From: Hydractinia symbiolongicarpus
Lineage: Eukaryota; Cnidaria; Hydrozoa; Anthoathecata; Hydractiniidae
Assembly: GCF_029227915.1 (NCBI RefSeq)
Contig: NC_079877.1
Coordinates: forward strand, 19,619,851 to 19,683,850
Direction of reading: 5' to 3'
DNA: 64,000 nt
A model generated the notes under the pieces. That model worked only from the letters and a program-made list of their open reading frames with translations. It had not been told where the DNA came from and made no database searches. Below, piece by piece: positions 63,361 to 64,000 of the stretch (its first letter is position 1; every line of letters begins with the position of its first letter). Both the position numbers and the translations under genes were made by a program.

Positions 63361-63613
63361 AAGTGCGACTAAAGGAAGCCATATTTAATGCCGAAGTATT
63401 TTAAAAGAGTTAATTTTAAAATTTTAAACCACGGAATGGCATTTTGGATAAAGCATCTTCCACCATCTTCATGAACTTTCGAACGCGGCAAAAGGACTGG
63501 GTCAATTCATTATTCAGCACATTTTTGCTTGTGACGTAGTTACCTGGCTTCTTATTAGGCGAACGACTAAATGTTTATTTATAATTTTTTTCCTTTGTTT
63601 AAAAAAGTTCTTC

Positions 63614-63840
63614 ATGAAGATAGCAATGAATGAAAATAATTCGCAGGTTCTAAGATTTCAATTCGAGCCGGAAAGAACAGCGAATGATGAGCTAGTTCCG
63701 ACTTTTCAAGACGTAGACGAACATAATATTGGAAACCTTGTTGCTCCTACTCCTAAATGTGAGAGGATGCCCTCTGAAGTGTAGAATGTTTTTGCTGTCA
63801 CGAGACAGACTCTCAGTCTTTTTCAGGAATATTTGAGTAG
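63614..63840 (+). pseudogene. Short ORF ending in a Cys-rich motif (P2X7-C-terminal-like), frameshifted
   Basis: ATG at 63614 opens 56 codons: VLRFQFEPERTANDELVPTF, then LVAPTPKCERMPSEV and TAG (63782-63784). Shifting one base continues ECFCCHETDSQSFSGIFE to TAG at 63838. The CxRMP...ECxCCHE pattern recalls the intracellular zinc-binding domain of P2X7 that is also found in small invertebrate proteins. It lies outside the MULE. The call is from memory of the motif and tentative. Confidence 0.4.
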
Positions 63841-64000
63841 GTGTGCGATGATTCGCACGTGTAAATCAAGTAACGCGTGCGATGTAAAACGCACGTGCAA
63901 AGAATGTTACGCCTGCGATACGGGCTCCGAGGTTATTTTTGTTGCGCATTCATTTTGCGGTAGAAAAGTGGGGGACGTTTTAAATCGTGAACCCCAAACA
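63841..64000. other. No gene recognised
   Basis: Contains three GCACGTG/GCGTGCGAT-type motifs (63845-63920) that repeat in alternating orientation; nothing else supported. Confidence 0.4.

Larger units (their letters stand above)
61850..63461 (+). mobile_element. MULE (Mutator-like) DNA transposon, 1612 bp, with 9-bp target duplication
   Basis: Terminal inverted repeats start GGAAGATGCTTTATCCAAAA on both sides (61850 rightward; 63461 leftward), with one difference in the first 33 bases and looser similarity to about 45. The 9-bp direct repeat ACCATCTTC flanks it exactly (61841-61849 and 63462-63470). A 9-bp duplication plus a SWIM finger is diagnostic of MULEs. At 1.6 kb it is too short for a full MULE transposase, so it is probably an internally deleted copy. 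Confidence 0.9.

Overview
The window is eukaryotic and reads as an AT-rich, transposon-dense metazoan genome. Split genes with GT-AG introns, a cilia gene (CFAP91), a caspase, and Tigger/pogo, P-element, DIRS, MULE, Harbinger, Helitron and Polinton-like debris all point that way. The mixture fits a cnidarian, and I would guess a hydrozoan; that assignment is inference. I see no bacterial operons, rRNA, tRNA or CRISPR array.

Left edge (1-1888): a decayed family-B DNA polymerase C-terminus of the Polinton/virus-like type lies on the minus strand, next to frameshifted DUF4116-like repeats. About 1.1 kb without recognisable content follows.

1889-29486: one host gene on the plus strand, CFAP91 (MAATS1), an axonemal protein. 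Seventeen consecutive coding exons join in frame into about 705 residues and end in a stop codon. The first coding exon was not found. Two very large introns (about 10.7 and 9.5 kb) and several smaller ones hold most of the repeats: Tigger elements, a head-to-tail Helitron array with a further Helitron nested inside, an 81-bp minisatellite, GCGAAAATAAAT-type MITEs, an antisense intron-containing transposase start and an antisense pogo-like gene. A near-identical inverted repeat flanks two in-frame exons of CFAP91.

30359-34465: a broken P-element/THAP transposase on plus converges on a C2H2-finger protein of unknown function on minus, which has one frameshift.

35627-39173: an apparently intact caspase on plus (417 aa, His250/Cys289, QACQG), tail-to-tail with the last exon of an unidentified minus-strand gene. 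An exact-looking 1185-bp tandem duplication copies the 3' ends of both genes, and a 28-nt poly-C tract lies just beyond.

44700-49143: a 5'-truncated non-LTR retrotransposon, a pogo-type MITE with a TA target duplication, a small palindromic element, and a MADF/Myb-like DNA-binding gene with three frame breaks.

53315-60921: Helitron copies, a GCGGAA-type MITE, and a structurally complete but mutated DIRS retrotransposon (inverted terminal repeats, gag-like region, RT/RNase H, tyrosine recombinase, internal complementary region). A Helitron on the opposite strand interrupts it.

60905-64000: a Harbinger transposase fragment, a 1.6-kb MULE with terminal inverted repeats, a 9-bp target duplication and a SWIM finger, and a short Cys-rich ORF remnant. 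Apart from CFAP91, the caspase and perhaps two partial genes, the coding signal here is mobile-element debris.
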